A stretch of DNA of 7,064 nt from Thermaceae bacterium (GCA_027023345.1 JALVVO010000238.1:1-7064); one strand, 5' to 3'. Shown: positions 1-5,834, counted from the stretch's first letter. Numbers and translations are program-made. Notes: generated by a model not told the origin, from the letters alone.

Positions 1-912
1 CGCGAACTCCGCTACCGCACCGCCGCCCAGTACGCCGTCCTACCTACCGGGGGGCTCGGCTACCGCCTGCCGGGAAGCCACGAGCCCGTCCGCGTGGAAG
101 AGGATCTGCTCGTCGCCGAGCCGGTGGAGGAAGCGAGGAAGCTCCTTGCCTCCTGGCCCCTCGTAAACGTCGAGGAGGTGGCGATCAAGGGGAGTCTGAA
201 AGAGGACCGGGCGCTCGCCGCCCTGATCGGGGGGAGCCCGGGCAAGCTCAAGCGCGCCGCCGCCGCCCTGGTGGAGTCGGGCCTCGCCGGCGTCTGGTGG
301 GCGGCCCCGGACCCTCGCGGGCGCTTCCGGGGGCGGCTCGTCCACATCGCGGGCAAGGCGATCCTGATGGAGGACTTCGGCAGCGTTTCGGCTCCGGTGG
401 ACCCGGTGAGCTTTTCCCAGGTCAACCCGCTCGCCGCCGGCGCGCTCTACCGCGAGGCCGCGCACCTCGTCGGCGAGGGCGACCGGGCGGTGGAGCTCTA
501 CGCCGGCGTGGGGGTGCTTTCCCTCCACCTTGCCCCCCGCTTCCGGGAGGTGCTCGCCGTCGAGATCAACTGGCGCTCGGTGCAGATGGGGGCGAAGAAC
601 GCGCGTAAGCAGGGCGTGGCGAACCTTCGGTTCGTCCGCGACGACGCCAAAAACCTCGAGAACTTCCTCCCCGCTGACCTCGTCGCCCTCGACCCGCCCC
701 GCGCCGGGCTCTCCAAGGAGATGCGCCGCGCGCTCGTCGAAAAAGGGCCCGAGAAACTCCTCTACGTCGCCTGCGACCCCGCCACCTGGGCCCGTGACGC
801 GGGCGCGCTGGTCCGCGAGGGTGGCTACGAACTTCGCTTCGTCCGCCCCTACGACTTCTTCCCCTTCACCCACCATGTCGAGGTGCTTTCTTACTTGACC
901 AGGTCAACCTGA
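1..912 (+). CDS. TrmA/RumA-family RNA (uracil-5-)-methyltransferase, 5' end missing
   Basis: The frame is open from the first base to the TGA at 910-912, so the window holds about the last 303 residues and the N-terminal part (where a TRAM domain usually sits) lies upstream. The enzyme family transfers a methyl group from S-adenosylmethionine to C5 of a uracil in rRNA or tRNA. Visible marks, numbered from the window edge: the FSQVNP motif (138-143), the SAM-binding loop VELYAGVG (164-171), LDPPRAG (from about 230), the catalytic nucleophile Cys258 in YVACDPATWARD, and the C-terminal general-base Glu294 in HHVEVLS. The only cysteine seen is the catalytic one. RumA/RlmD members with an iron-sulfur cluster place their fourth cluster cysteine shortly after the GYRxPGSH segment; here that place reads VEEDLL, so a complete cluster is unlikely. 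Family assignment is firm; which RNA and which uridine are modified cannot be told. The last codons and the stop form part of the palindrome in front of the next gene. Confidence 0.9.
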   Translation, partial: RELRYRTAAQYAVLPTGGLGYRLPGSHEPVRVEEDLLVAEPVEEARKLLASWPLVNVEEVAIKGSLKEDRALAALIGGSPGKLKRAAAALVESGLAGVWWAAPDPRGRFRGRLVHIAGKAILMEDFGSVSAPVDPVSFSQVNPLAAGALYREAAHLVGEGDRAVELYAGVGVLSLHLAPRFREVLAVEINWRSVQMGAKNARKQGVANLRFVRDDAKNLENFLPADLVALDPPRAGLSKEMRRALVEKGPEKLLYVACDPATWARDAGALVREGGYELRFVRPYDFFPFTHHVEVLSYLTRST

Positions 913-919
913 CCAAGTA
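892..919. promoter_or_regulatory. Imperfect palindrome, probable operator of the toxin-antitoxin cassette
   Basis: TACTTGACCAGG (892-903) and CCTGACCAAGTA (908-919) are inverted repeats matching at 10 of 12 positions around a TCAA centre. Inside it TTGACC-A-GGTCAA (895-907) is a perfect 6-base inverted repeat. It covers the putative -35 box and the stop codon of the methyltransferase, and ends 10 bases before the antitoxin start. Phd/YefM antitoxins and their toxin complexes normally repress their own promoter by binding such palindromes, so an autoregulatory operator is the natural reading. The same bases could form a hairpin at the end of the methyltransferase mRNA, but no T-run follows. 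Confidence 0.6.
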
Positions 920-923
920 GGGT
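895..923 (+). promoter_or_regulatory. Promoter for the toxin-antitoxin pair
   Basis: A -35 box TTGACC (895-900, 5 of 6 to TTGACA) is followed after exactly 17 bases by TAGGGT (918-923), a TAnnnT -10 box. The GTG start at 930 is 6 bases past the -10 box, which puts the expected transcription start at or next to the first base of the start codon, so the message is probably leaderless. This is the best -35/-10 pair in the window, and its -35 lies inside the palindrome, where a bound repressor would block polymerase. Confidence 0.55.
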
Positions 924-929
924 AGGACC

Positions 930-1172
930 GTGGCCAAAATCGTGAACGTCGCCGAGGCCAAGGCGAAGCTCTCCGAGCTCATCGAGCTCGCCCTCGCGGG
1001 CGAGGAGGTGATCATCGCCAAGCGGGGCAAGCCGGTGGCGCGGCTGATCCCCGAAAAGCCCAAAAAGCGGGAGCTTGGTTTCCTCGATTTCGAAATCCCC
1101 GACTCCTTCTTCGAACCCCTCCCCGAAGAAGAACTCGCCGCATGGTACGGCGAGGGCGAAGAAGACGGATGA
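930..1172 (+). CDS. Phd/YefM-family antitoxin
   Basis: An 80-residue protein that should bind and silence the PIN toxin encoded immediately downstream and repress the shared promoter. The N-terminal half (about residues 3-40) is a typical Phd/YefM DNA-binding and dimerisation domain: VNVAEAKAKLSELIELALAGEE, then VIIAKRGKPVARLIP. The acidic, aromatic C-terminal tail (about 50-80, FFEPLPEEELAAWYG) is the part that in this family wraps around the toxin and fills its active site. The GTG at 930 is chosen because the family's conserved start follows directly (MAKIVNVAEAK) and a -10 box lies 6 bases upstream; there is no well-placed ribosome binding site. Its TGA overlaps the toxin start in an ATGA junction, which usually couples the two proteins in translation. 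The type is certain; the exact subfamily name is not. Confidence 0.9.
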   Translation: MAKIVNVAEAKAKLSELIELALAGEEVIIAKRGKPVARLIPEKPKKRELGFLDFEIPDSFFEPLPEEELAAWYGEGEEDG

Positions 1173-1558
1173 AGCGCTACCTCCTTGACACCCACGCGCT
1201 TCTTTTTGCCGTTGCCCGGCCCCACCGCTTGTCTCCCCGGGCAGCAGCCGCCATCGAAGACCCCGAAGCCGAGCTTTGGGTCTCCAGCGCGAGCGCCTGG
1301 GAAGCCGCCACCAAGTACCGGCTGGGCAAACTGCCCCACGCCGAACCCCTCCTCCTCGACTATTACGGCAGCCTCGCTCGACTTGGGGCCTTGGACCTCC
1401 CCATCACCAGCGCCCACGCTCTCCTCGCCGGTAGCTTCGAGGCCGGCCACAAGGACCCCTTCGACCGCATCCTCGCCGCCCAGGCGCGGCTCGAGAACCT
1501 CATCCTGATCAGCAAGGACTCCGCCCTCGACGCCTTCGGCGTTCGGCGGCTCTGGTAG
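1169..1558 (+). CDS. VapC-type PIN-domain toxin ribonuclease
   Basis: A 129-residue single PIN domain, the usual length for VapC toxins, which are Mg-dependent endoribonucleases that commonly cut tRNA or rRNA. The acidic active-site set is complete: Asp7 (YLLDTHALL), Glu45 (SASAWEAATK), Asp96 and Asp99 (HKDPFDRILAAQA) and Asp117 (LISKD), so the toxin looks intact. The sequence style (LLDTHALLF, KYRLGKLP, HKDPFDR, GVRRLW at the end) fits the Sll0205-like PIN subgroup, which is often paired with Phd-type antitoxins as here. ATG 1169 is chosen because it gives the conserved MKRYLLDTHALL start and overlaps the antitoxin stop by 4 bases; an earlier in-frame start at 1142 would only add a tail inside the antitoxin gene. 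The RNA target cannot be predicted. The stop codon TAG is also the first half of the -10 box of hisF. Confidence 0.9.
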   Translation: MKRYLLDTHALLFAVARPHRLSPRAAAAIEDPEAELWVSSASAWEAATKYRLGKLPHAEPLLLDYYGSLARLGALDLPITSAHALLAGSFEAGHKDPFDRILAAQARLENLILISKDSALDAFGVRRLW

Positions 1559-1561
1559 AAT
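1553..1561 (+). promoter_or_regulatory. Extended -10 promoter of hisF
   Basis: TGG-TAGAAT: a TGn extension followed by TAGAAT (1556-1561), 5 of 6 to TATAAT. The box ends 7 bases before the GTG of hisF, fitting a leaderless message. No convincing -35 box lies 16-18 bases upstream; the TGn extension may compensate. The TAG of the box is the toxin's stop codon, so the promoter is embedded in the end of the preceding gene and frees hisF from control by the TA operator. Confidence 0.55.
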
Positions 1562-1568
1562 CGCCCCC

Positions 1569-2339
1569 GTGCTCGCCCGCCGCATCATCCCCTGCCTCGA
1601 CGTGCACGCCGGCCGCGTGGTCAAGGGCGTGAACTTCGTGAACCTCAGGGACGCCGGCGACCCGGTGGAGGCCGCCCGGGCCTACGACGCCGCCGGCGCC
1701 GACGAGCTCGTCTTCCTCGACATCACCGCTACCTTCGAAGCCCGCTCGATCATGCTCGACATCGTGAAGAGGGTGGCGGAGTCGGTCTTCATTCCCTTCA
1801 CCGTGGGCGGCGGGGTGCGGAGCCTCGAGGACGCCCGCGAGCTCCTCCTCGCCGGAGCCGACAAGGTGAGCGTGAACTCGGCGGCGGTCCGGCGGCCCGA
1901 ACTCATCCGCGAGCTTTCCGAGCACTTCGGCTCCCAGGCCGTGGTGCTCGCGATCGACGCGAAGCAAAAGAATGACTCCTGGGAGGTCTACGTCAAGGGC
2001 GGGCGCGAACCCACCGGCCTCGACGCCGTGGAATGGGCCAGGGAGGGCGAGCGGCTCGGGGCCGGAGAGATCCTCCTCACCAGCATGGACAAGGACGGCA
2101 CCAAGGCGGGCTACGACCTCGCGCTCACCCGAGCCGTCGCCGAGGCGGTCTCGATACCGGTGATCGCCTCCGGCGGCGCCGGCACCATGGAACACTTCCT
2201 GGAAGCCTTCACCGAGGGCAGGGCCGACGCCGCCCTGGCGGCGAGCGTCTTCCACTTCGGCGAGATCCCGATCCCCGAGCTCAAGCGCTACCTGCAGGAC
2301 CGGGGCCTTCCCATCCGGCCGGCGGAGGAGGCGGCATGA
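1569..2339 (+). CDS. hisF: Imidazole glycerol phosphate synthase cyclase subunit HisF
   Basis: The 256-residue (beta/alpha)8-barrel subunit that, with glutaminase HisH, converts PRFAR plus ammonia into imidazole glycerol phosphate and AICAR, linking histidine and purine synthesis in the cytoplasm. The two catalytic aspartates fall at the canonical numbers, Asp11 (RIIPCLDV) and Asp130 (VVLAIDAK). The phosphate-binding loops are also plain: VGGGVRS (about 79-85), DKVSVNSAA (98-106), TSMDKDGTKAGYD (171-183) and IASGGAG (199-205). Length and architecture are normal. GTG 1569 is chosen because the conserved MLARRIIPCLDV start follows at once and a TAGAAT box lies 7 bases upstream; no Shine-Dalgarno sequence is present. 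The partner hisH and the preceding-step gene hisA are not in the window, so the pathway genes must be dispersed. The end overlaps hisIE by 4 bases (ATGA). Confidence 0.97.
   Translation: MLARRIIPCLDVHAGRVVKGVNFVNLRDAGDPVEAARAYDAAGADELVFLDITATFEARSIMLDIVKRVAESVFIPFTVGGGVRSLEDARELLLAGADKVSVNSAAVRRPELIRELSEHFGSQAVVLAIDAKQKNDSWEVYVKGGREPTGLDAVEWAREGERLGAGEILLTSMDKDGTKAGYDLALTRAVAEAVSIPVIASGGAGTMEHFLEAFTEGRADAALAASVFHFGEIPIPELKRYLQDRGLPIRPAEEAA
2324..2331 (+). promoter_or_regulatory. Strong ribosome binding site for hisIE
   Basis: GGAGGAGG inside the last codons of hisF offers GGAGG 4 or 7 bases before the ATG at 2336. Together with the ATGA overlap this indicates translation of hisIE from the hisF message, in contrast to the genes with their own -10 box, which lack such a site. 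Confidence 0.6.
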
Positions 2340-2971
2340 CGCTTGAGGACGTCAAGTTCGACGAGCGGGGCCTCGTGCCGGTGGTGATGCAGGACGCCCG
2401 TACCGGCGAGGTCCTGACCCTCGCCTGGGCGAACCGCGAGGCCCTTGAAAAGACGCTAGAAACCGGATTTGCCCACTTCTACTCCCGCTCGCGGCAAAAG
2501 CTCTGGAAAAAGGGCGAGGAGAGCGGCAACGTGCAGGAAGTGGTCGAGGTCACCCTCGACTGCGACGGGGACGCGGTGCTCTACAAAGTCCTCCCCCACG
2601 GCCCCGCCTGCCACACCGGGGAGCACTCTTGTTTCCATAACCCGGTCGAAGCGAAGCGGGATGCCCCCCCGGACCTCGGCGAGGTGACCGCCCGGGTCTT
2701 TGCCACCATCGAGGCCCGGCTTCGCGAGCTCCCCGAGGGCTCCTACGTCGCCAGGCTCCACCGGGCCGGGCTCGACCGAATCCTCAAAAAGATCGCCGAG
2801 GAGGCCGGCGAGGTCATCCTGGCGGCGAAGAACCAGGACAAGGACGAGCTCCGCTGGGAGGCCGCCGACCTCTACTTCCACCTGCTTCTCGTCCTTGCCG
2901 AGCTCGGGCTCACCCCCGAGGCCCTCGCCGCCGAGCTCGACCGCCGCCACCGTCCTCAAAGCTCCGGTTGA
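2336..2971 (+). CDS. hisIE: Bifunctional phosphoribosyl-AMP cyclohydrolase / phosphoribosyl-ATP pyrophosphatase
   Basis: A 211-residue fusion that carries out steps 2 and 3 of histidine synthesis: the HisE part hydrolyses PR-ATP to PR-AMP and pyrophosphate, and the HisI part opens the adenine ring to ProFAR. The HisI domain (about 1-110) shows SRSRQKLWKKGEESGN (50-65), the metal-binding cluster Asp75-Cys76-Asp77-x-Asp79 (DCDGDA) and the Zn ligands Cys92 and Cys99 (CHTGEHSC). The HisE domain (about 116-206) shows the all-helical MazG-like acidic signature KKIAEEAGEV (151-160) and ELRWEAADLYFH (171-182), which bind Mg and the pyrophosphate. The order cyclohydrolase then pyrophosphatase is the usual bacterial fusion. 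The same frame stays open back to about 2033 inside hisF, but the conserved protein begins at ATG 2336, which has a GGAGG site and overlaps the hisF stop. The gene probably ends the hisF transcript. Confidence 0.96.
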   Translation: MTLEDVKFDERGLVPVVMQDARTGEVLTLAWANREALEKTLETGFAHFYSRSRQKLWKKGEESGNVQEVVEVTLDCDGDAVLYKVLPHGPACHTGEHSCFHNPVEAKRDAPPDLGEVTARVFATIEARLRELPEGSYVARLHRAGLDRILKKIAEEAGEVILAAKNQDKDELRWEAADLYFHLLLVLAELGLTPEALAAELDRRHRPQSSG

Positions 2972-2990
2972 TTACATGCGTGGCATGTGA
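2972..2990. repeat. Short hairpin or palindrome after hisIE
   Basis: ACATGC-GTG-GCATGT (2974-2988) is a perfect 6-base inverted repeat with a 3-base loop. It extends to 8 pairs if a G-T pair and an outer T-A pair are counted. It begins right after the hisIE stop. No T-run follows, so it is not a classical intrinsic terminator; it may be a weak 3' end hairpin or a protein-binding palindrome in front of the CPBP gene. Confidence 0.4.
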
Positions 2991-3014
2991 CCCAGCCTAA
3001 AGGCCAATCCAGCG

Positions 3015-3020
3015 TAAAAT
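3015..3020 (+). promoter_or_regulatory. -10 box of the CPBP protease gene
   Basis: TAAAAT (5 of 6 to TATAAT) ends 6 bases before the ATG at 3027, so transcription should begin at or beside the start codon. I see no good -35 box at the right distance, and no ribosome binding site in the AT-rich bases before the ATG. The region 2972-3026 is the longest gap between genes here. Confidence 0.5.
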
Positions 3021-3026
3021 AAAACA

Positions 3027-3953
3027 ATGACGCCCCAACAGGCCAACCGGCTGGTTCTGGGCTACATTCTCGCTAGCTTTGCAGCACTTCTTTTGACTAT
3101 TCTGCTTGCAGCTCTCTTGGGCCTTGTCGAGGGCATTATTTATGCGTTTCAGAATATTCCTACCGAAAGGTTGGCAGACGAGCTAGGTACATGGGTCCAA
3201 TCTATATCCCAAGACCTGTACCACCTTGCAAACGCCATTTTGGTGGGTGCGTTTGCCTACTGGCTTTACACGCGTTATGTGAAAGTGCTTGCCCCCGAAA
3301 TCGGATGGCGAAAAGCTCCTGTGCCCGAAATTCTAGAGGCGATGTCCCTGCTTGCTTTCTTTAAACTTGGCTACGCCTACTTTTCTCCGCAAATCTTCCC
3401 CGATTTCTATTTTGAGGGCCTGTCCAAAAATTTCGCAGCAAATACTAGCTGGGGTTGGGCGGCACTCTTCTTCTTTATGGTTATCCTTGCTCCAATCGTG
3501 GAGGAATGGCTCTTCCGCGGCTTGTTGCTACAAAGCTATGCGCGCCGCAGGGGTACACGCTTCGCCCTCTACGCCCAAACCGCCATCTTCGCTCTAGTAC
3601 ATGGAGACCCAGTACTCATCCTAGACGGTCTTTTCGTGGGTTGGATTCTCGGCCGTATGGTGCTCGCGGGCGCCTCCCTGAAAACCACCTCTTGGGCCCA
3701 CGTAACCTTCAACGCTTTCGCGTTCCTTAGTTTGATGCTCGCAACCGATCAGCCTGCAGCGCCGCACCCAAAACGACCGACCGAGGCCTTACTCGGCTTT
3801 GGGATTATGCTGTTCGTTCTTTTTGTCGTAGCCAAGCGCTGGAGATACACGGAACAACCCCCAGTAGAAAGTGGCCCCGTAATGAGCGGTAGCTTAGCTG
3901 TTGCTCTGCTCATCGGGTCCTTATCGGCACTTGCAAATCTTTTCCCACCCTAG
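3027..3953 (+). CDS. CPBP-family (CAAX/Abi) intramembrane glutamic endopeptidase
   Basis: A 308-residue polytopic membrane protein. Hydrophobic stretches lie at about 8-36, 64-82, 103-120, 143-158, 183-193, 196-215, 222-239, 254-269 and 287-305, so seven to nine membrane passes are plausible. The conserved CPBP motifs are all present: Glu159-Glu160-x3-Arg164 (VEEWLFR), Phe188-x3-His192 (FALVH) and His225-x3-Asn229 (HVTFN). The active site should therefore be complete and lie within the membrane. Family members include the eukaryotic Rce1 CAAX protease, bacteriocin self-immunity proteins and Abi-type proteins; no substrate can be inferred here. Base composition is clearly lower in GC than the neighbours: two 60-base lines counted by hand gave 47% and 53%, against 67% for one line in ftsY. 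Synonymous sites use many A/T-ending codons, suggesting later acquisition or relaxed codon selection. The gene stands alone between hisIE and the exported-protein gene, with its own -10 box. Family call firm, biological role unknown. Confidence 0.9.
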   Translation: MTPQQANRLVLGYILASFAALLLTILLAALLGLVEGIIYAFQNIPTERLADELGTWVQSISQDLYHLANAILVGAFAYWLYTRYVKVLAPEIGWRKAPVPEILEAMSLLAFFKLGYAYFSPQIFPDFYFEGLSKNFAANTSWGWAALFFFMVILAPIVEEWLFRGLLLQSYARRRGTRFALYAQTAIFALVHGDPVLILDGLFVGWILGRMVLAGASLKTTSWAHVTFNAFAFLSLMLATDQPAAPHPKRPTEALLGFGIMLFVLFVVAKRWRYTEQPPVESGPVMSGSLAVALLIGSLSALANLFPP

Positions 3954-3960
3954 CAGACTT

Positions 3961-3966
3961 TAAGCT
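3961..3966 (+). promoter_or_regulatory. Possible -10 box of the 145-aa exported protein gene
   Basis: TAAGCT fits the TAnnnT pattern (3 of 6 to TATAAT) and ends 6 bases before the ATG at 3973. No -35 box or ribosome binding site is evident. This is the weakest member of the series and is called mainly because its spacing equals that of the others. Confidence 0.35.
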
Positions 3967-3972
3967 AAGCCC

Positions 3973-4410
3973 ATGGCCCGCCACTTAGTTTGGCTCCTAC
4001 CTCTGGCCCTGCTCCCGGTCTTTGCCGCCCGGCTCGCGGGCGTCGAGGTCGGCGTCCCCGCGCCGGGGTTCGACCCCGCCGACCTCAAGACCTACCGCAT
4101 CGCCGAGGCCCGGGACGTCTTTTACCCCTCCGACCCGGCGGTGCTCTTTAAAGTCCGCTGGAAGTTTGAAAAAGAAGACGTCGGGCCTCTTTCCCTGGAG
4201 CTCTACCTGATCCGCCCGGATGGGGGGCTCGAGCACGCGGGCTACGTGCTCGAGGTCAAGCCCGCTTGGGTGGGCCGGGCGATTCCCACCTACTTCTACT
4301 TCCGCCTCACGCCGGCGAAGGTGCGGGCCTTTCCCGGCACCTGGATCGCCTACCTGCTCGCGAACGGCGAGCTAAAAGGGATCGTCCGCTTCACCCTGTG
4401 GCTAGAATGA
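3973..4410 (+). CDS. Small exported protein of unknown function
   Basis: A 145-residue protein I do not recognise. The N-terminus is a signal-peptide-like segment: basic start (MARH), hydrophobic core at about 5-18 (LVWLLPLALLPVFA), and possible cleavage after Ala19 (VFAA) or around residue 23. There is no lipobox cysteine; in fact there is no cysteine at all. The mature part is rich in alternating aromatic and hydrophobic residues typical of beta strands (VLFKVRWKF 57-65, LSLELYLIRPDG 73-84, AIPTYFYFRL 103-112, GTWIAYLLANGELKGIVRFTLWLE to the end). This suggests a small all-beta, perhaps immunoglobulin-like, domain outside the cytoplasmic membrane; that fold is inference. Composition is GC-rich like the housekeeping genes and unlike the preceding CPBP gene. 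Start chosen for the signal peptide. The end overlaps the gltX promoter and, if gltX started at 4407, would overlap gltX itself in an ATGA junction. Confidence 0.75.
   Translation: MARHLVWLLPLALLPVFAARLAGVEVGVPAPGFDPADLKTYRIAEARDVFYPSDPAVLFKVRWKFEKEDVGPLSLELYLIRPDGGLEHAGYVLEVKPAWVGRAIPTYFYFRLTPAKVRAFPGTWIAYLLANGELKGIVRFTLWLE
4403..4408 (+). promoter_or_regulatory. -10 box of gltX
   Basis: TAGAAT (5 of 6 to TATAAT) lies within the last codons of the preceding gene (its final T is the first base of that gene's TGA) and ends 7 bases before the ATG at 4416. A leaderless gltX message is expected. No -35 box is convincing. Confidence 0.5.
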
Positions 4411-4415
4411 GCCGC

Positions 4416-5834
4416 ATGGTGACGACCCGCATCGCCCCCTCCCCCACCGGCGACCCCCACGTGGGCACCGCCTACATCGCGCTTTTCAACTACGTCTGGG
4501 CGCGGAAGAACGGAGGGCGCTTCATCGTCCGCATCGAGGACACCGACCGGGCCCGCTACGTCGAGGGCGCAGAGAAACAGATTCTGAACATGCTCAAGTG
4601 GCTCGGCCTCGACTACGACGAGGGGCCGGACATCGGGGGGCCCCACGCCCCCTACCGCCAGTCCGAGCGGCTCGACCTCTATAAGAAATACGCCGAGGAG
4701 CTGGTGCGATCCGGCTGGGCCTACCGCGCCTTCGAGACCCCGGAGGAGCTGGAAAAGATCCGGAAGGAAAAGGGCGGCTACGACGGCCGCGCCCGCAACA
4801 TCCCCCCCGAGGAGGCCGAGGCCCGCGCCCGGGCGGGCGAGCCTCACGTAATCCGGCTGAAAGTCCCCCGTCCTGGCACCACCGAGGTCAGGGACGAGCT
4901 AAGGGGCACCGTCGTTTACGACAACGCCGAGATCCCGGACGTGGTGCTCCTCAAGTCCGACGGCTACCCTACCTACCACCTCGCGAACGTCGTGGACGAC
5001 CACCTGATGGGAGTCACCGACGTGATCCGGGGCGAGGAGTGGCTCGTGAGCACGCCGATCCACGTCCTGCTTTACCGGGCCTTTGGCTGGGAGCTGCCGA
5101 AGTTCTACCACATGCCGCTCCTCAGGGCGCCCGGGGGCGCGAAGCTCTCTAAGCGCACTGGCCACACGAGCGTGGACTACTACCGCGAGCAGGGGATTTT
5201 GCCCGAAGCCCTCAGGAACTACCTTTCGTTGATGGGCTTTTCCATGCCCGACGGGCGGGAGATCTTCACGCTCGAAGAGATGATCGAGGCCTTTGACTGG
5301 AAGCGGGTCCACGTCGGCGCCCCGGTCTTCGACTGGGAAAAGCTCGTTTGGATGAACGGCAAGTACATCCGCGAGGTGCTCTCGCTCGACGAGCTCGCCG
5401 AGCGGGTGAAGCCCTTCCTAGAGGCCGCCGGGCTCGACTGGAGGTCGGACGCGTATCTGAAGAAGGTCCTCGAGCTCATGCGCCCGCGCTTCGAGACCCT
5501 TAAGGAGTTCCCGGAAAAGGCCCGCTACTTCTTCACCGACGACTTTGATTATGAAGAAAAAGCGGTGAAGGAGATTCAAAAGGGCGCGGAGATCCTGAGA
5601 GAGCTAAAGGGCCTGCTCGAAAGCCTTCCCGACTTCCGCCCCGCCACCACCGAGCCCGCGATCAAGGCCTTCGCGGAGGAACGGGGGCTCAAGCTAAGGA
5701 AGGTCATGCAACCTTTGCGGGCCGCGATCACCGGCCGGCTCGCTACCCCGGGGATGTACGAGATGCTCGAGGTGCTGGGGAAGGACACGGTGCTCCGCCG
5801 CCTCGATCGGGCGCTGAAACTCATCGAGGCTTAG
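4416..5834 (+). CDS. gltX: Glutamyl-tRNA synthetase
   Basis: A 472-residue class I aminoacyl-tRNA synthetase that charges tRNA-Glu with glutamate in the cytoplasm. The Rossmann-fold start is IAPSPTGDPHVGTAY (6-20), with the HIGH-type motif as HVGT (15-18). The second ATP motif is KLSKR (243-247), the KMSKS equivalent. The C-terminal half is the helical anticodon-binding part. Arg358 in LMRPRFETLKEF matches the T. thermophilus residue known to read C36 and reject tRNA-Gln, so this should be a discriminating enzyme. No cysteine is present, hence no zinc site, as in Thermus. Two ATGs are possible: 4407 (MSRMVTTRIAPSP, overlapping the previous stop) and 4416 (MVTTRIAPSP). I prefer 4416, because the Thermus protein as I recall it starts MVVTRIAPSP and because 4407 lies inside the TAGAAT box and could not be on a transcript made from it. 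Transcription from the upstream gene could still use 4407. Confidence 0.97.
   Translation: MVTTRIAPSPTGDPHVGTAYIALFNYVWARKNGGRFIVRIEDTDRARYVEGAEKQILNMLKWLGLDYDEGPDIGGPHAPYRQSERLDLYKKYAEELVRSGWAYRAFETPEELEKIRKEKGGYDGRARNIPPEEAEARARAGEPHVIRLKVPRPGTTEVRDELRGTVVYDNAEIPDVVLLKSDGYPTYHLANVVDDHLMGVTDVIRGEEWLVSTPIHVLLYRAFGWELPKFYHMPLLRAPGGAKLSKRTGHTSVDYYREQGILPEALRNYLSLMGFSMPDGREIFTLEEMIEAFDWKRVHVGAPVFDWEKLVWMNGKYIREVLSLDELAERVKPFLEAAGLDWRSDAYLKKVLELMRPRFETLKEFPEKARYFFTDDFDYEEKAVKEIQKGAEILRELKGLLESLPDFRPATTEPAIKAFAEERGLKLRKVMQPLRAAITGRLATPGMYEMLEVLGKDTVLRRLDRALKLIEA

Noticed and set aside
40..876. Antisense open frame across the methyltransferase (- strand, about 278 codons)
   Set aside because: It mirrors a well-supported methyltransferase, has no family motif and has a biased Gly/Glu/Arg/Pro composition.
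1509..2255. Long antisense open frame across hisF (- strand, about 248 codons)
   Set aside because: The opposite strand of GC-rich coding DNA is often stop-free. The translation is Gly/Glu/His/Val-rich low-complexity sequence with no recognisable motif, and hisF on the + strand is certain.
2033..2335. N-terminal extension of hisIE into hisF
   Set aside because: The frame is open, but the extra 101 residues are an Arg/Gly-rich out-of-frame reading of hisF. The conserved HisI start, ribosome binding site and ATGA overlap point to 2336.
2972..3014. Intrinsic terminator after hisIE
   Set aside because: The hairpins at 2972-2990 and 2995-3004 are short and neither is followed by a T-run.
2994..3966. 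Possible inverted repeats bounding the CPBP island (AGCCTAAAG near 2994-3002 against CTTTAAGCT near 3958-3966)
   Set aside because: Only about 8 of 10 bases match, in short AT-rich stretches, with no target-site duplication and no transposase. This is within chance expectation.
4266..4415. N-terminal extension of gltX into the preceding gene
   Set aside because: The added residues are an out-of-frame reading of the exported-protein gene. GluRS proteins begin a few residues before IAPSPTG.
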